Shown: one piece after another, positions 5,050 to 5,350 of the stretch
How the letters are laid out: the number at the start of each line of letters is the position of its first letter
Position numbering within the stretch: position 1 is the first letter of the stretch
From: Alphaproteobacteria bacterium
Lineage (GTDB): Bacteria; Pseudomonadota; Alphaproteobacteria; JANQSM01
Direction of reading: 5' to 3'
Length of the DNA stretch: 5,350 bases
Assembly: GCA_028284025.1 (NCBI GenBank)
Contig: JANQSM010000124.1
Span: 1-5,350, forward strand
The notes under the pieces: generated by a model
Seen by the model: only the letters and a program-made list of their open reading frames with translations
What the model was told of the DNA's origin: nothing
Database searches by the model: none
Program-made: the position numbers and the translations under genes

Positions 5050-5350
5050 ATGAAAGATTTATATCAGGTCCTGGGGCTTAAAAAAGGAGCCTCCCAGGAT
5101 GACATTAAATCCGCTTATCGCAAGCTGGCCAAGAAATATCACCCGGATGCCAATCAGGGCGATAAAGCCATTGAAAAGAAGTTTAAAGAAATTTCAGCGG
5201 CCTATTCTATTCTAGGGGATGCAGAAAAGCGGAAGCAATACGATACTGGCCAAATTGACTCGGAAGGGGTCAAACGCGCTGAACAGGAATTTTACCGTGC
5301 CTACAGCGATGACTCAGGCTTCCGGTCTTCCTTCAGTAACTTTGCAAATT
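5050..5350 (+). CDS. J-domain (DnaJ-family) co-chaperone, 3' end missing
   Basis: The first 100 codons are present and the frame is open at the window end. Residues 1-70 form a complete J domain: helix I with YQVLGL, helix II with [15 protein letters not shown], the HPD motif at 31-33 that triggers DnaK ATP hydrolysis, and helix [24 protein letters not shown]. The following TGQIDSEG resembles the 'D-x-G-x-IDxxG' stretch of a CbpA-like alphaproteobacterial subgroup (J domain plus DnaJ C-terminal domain, no zinc finger) rather than canonical DnaJ, which continues into a Gly/Phe-rich linker. Whether the C-terminal substrate-binding domain is intact cannot be seen. It lies 13 bp after the lipoprotein stop and no Shine-Dalgarno is visible before the ATG, so coupled translation from the lipoprotein gene is likely. 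Canonical dnaJ is less likely. Confidence 0.88.
   Translation, partial: MKDLYQVLGLKKGASQDDIKSAYRKLAKKYHPDANQGDKAIEKKFKEISAAYSILGDAEKRKQYDTGQIDSEGVKRAEQEFYRAYSDDSGFRSSFSNFAN

Overview
This 5.35 kb window is ordinary, gene-dense bacterial chromosome at moderate-to-low GC, with eight protein-coding genes and almost no spacer DNA. Two of the genes are cut by the window edges. The gene set suggests an alphaproteobacterium, probably free-living or marine. The pointers are a pdxH gene divergent from a rickettsial 17 kDa-antigen-type (RT0821/Lpp0805) lipoprotein followed by a short J-domain protein, a neighbourhood I recall from alphaproteobacteria, and a FabI of the 'GRVTDCS...FYG...NYNLMGPVK' subgroup. 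The genus cannot be named from sequence alone. No mobile element, CRISPR array, rRNA or tRNA was seen.

Layout from left to right. (1) 1-423 (+) is the C-terminal part of a transglutaminase-like cysteine-protease-fold protein. (2) 420-698 (-) is a small two-helix membrane protein of unknown function, tail to tail with gene 1 and sharing a TTAA stop overlap. (3) 726-1490 (-) is fabI, enoyl-ACP reductase. It lies just upstream of gene 2 in the same reading frame, separated by one TAG. (4) 1530-2954 (+) is a class I CPD photolyase, divergent from fabI across only 39 bp. (5) 2958-3860 (-) is a FieF/YiiP-like cation diffusion facilitator, 3 bp from the photolyase end. (6) 3861-4448 (-) is pdxH, whose stop codon directly abuts the start of the transporter gene. 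(7) 4563-5036 (+) is a glycine-zipper lipoprotein, divergent from pdxH across 114 bp that hold a strong dyad. (8) 5050 to the window end (+) is the J-domain protein, 13 bp after the lipoprotein.

There are four likely transcription units: fabI with the small membrane protein, the photolyase alone, pdxH with the cation exporter, and the lipoprotein with the J-protein. The functions are housekeeping ones: fatty acid elongation, light-driven DNA repair, PLP supply, metal efflux and envelope/chaperone. I see no clearly novel system. The points most worth a second look are the palindrome between pdxH and the lipoprotein gene, the probable leaderless start of the photolyase, and the single-stop, in-frame arrangement of fabI and the small membrane protein.
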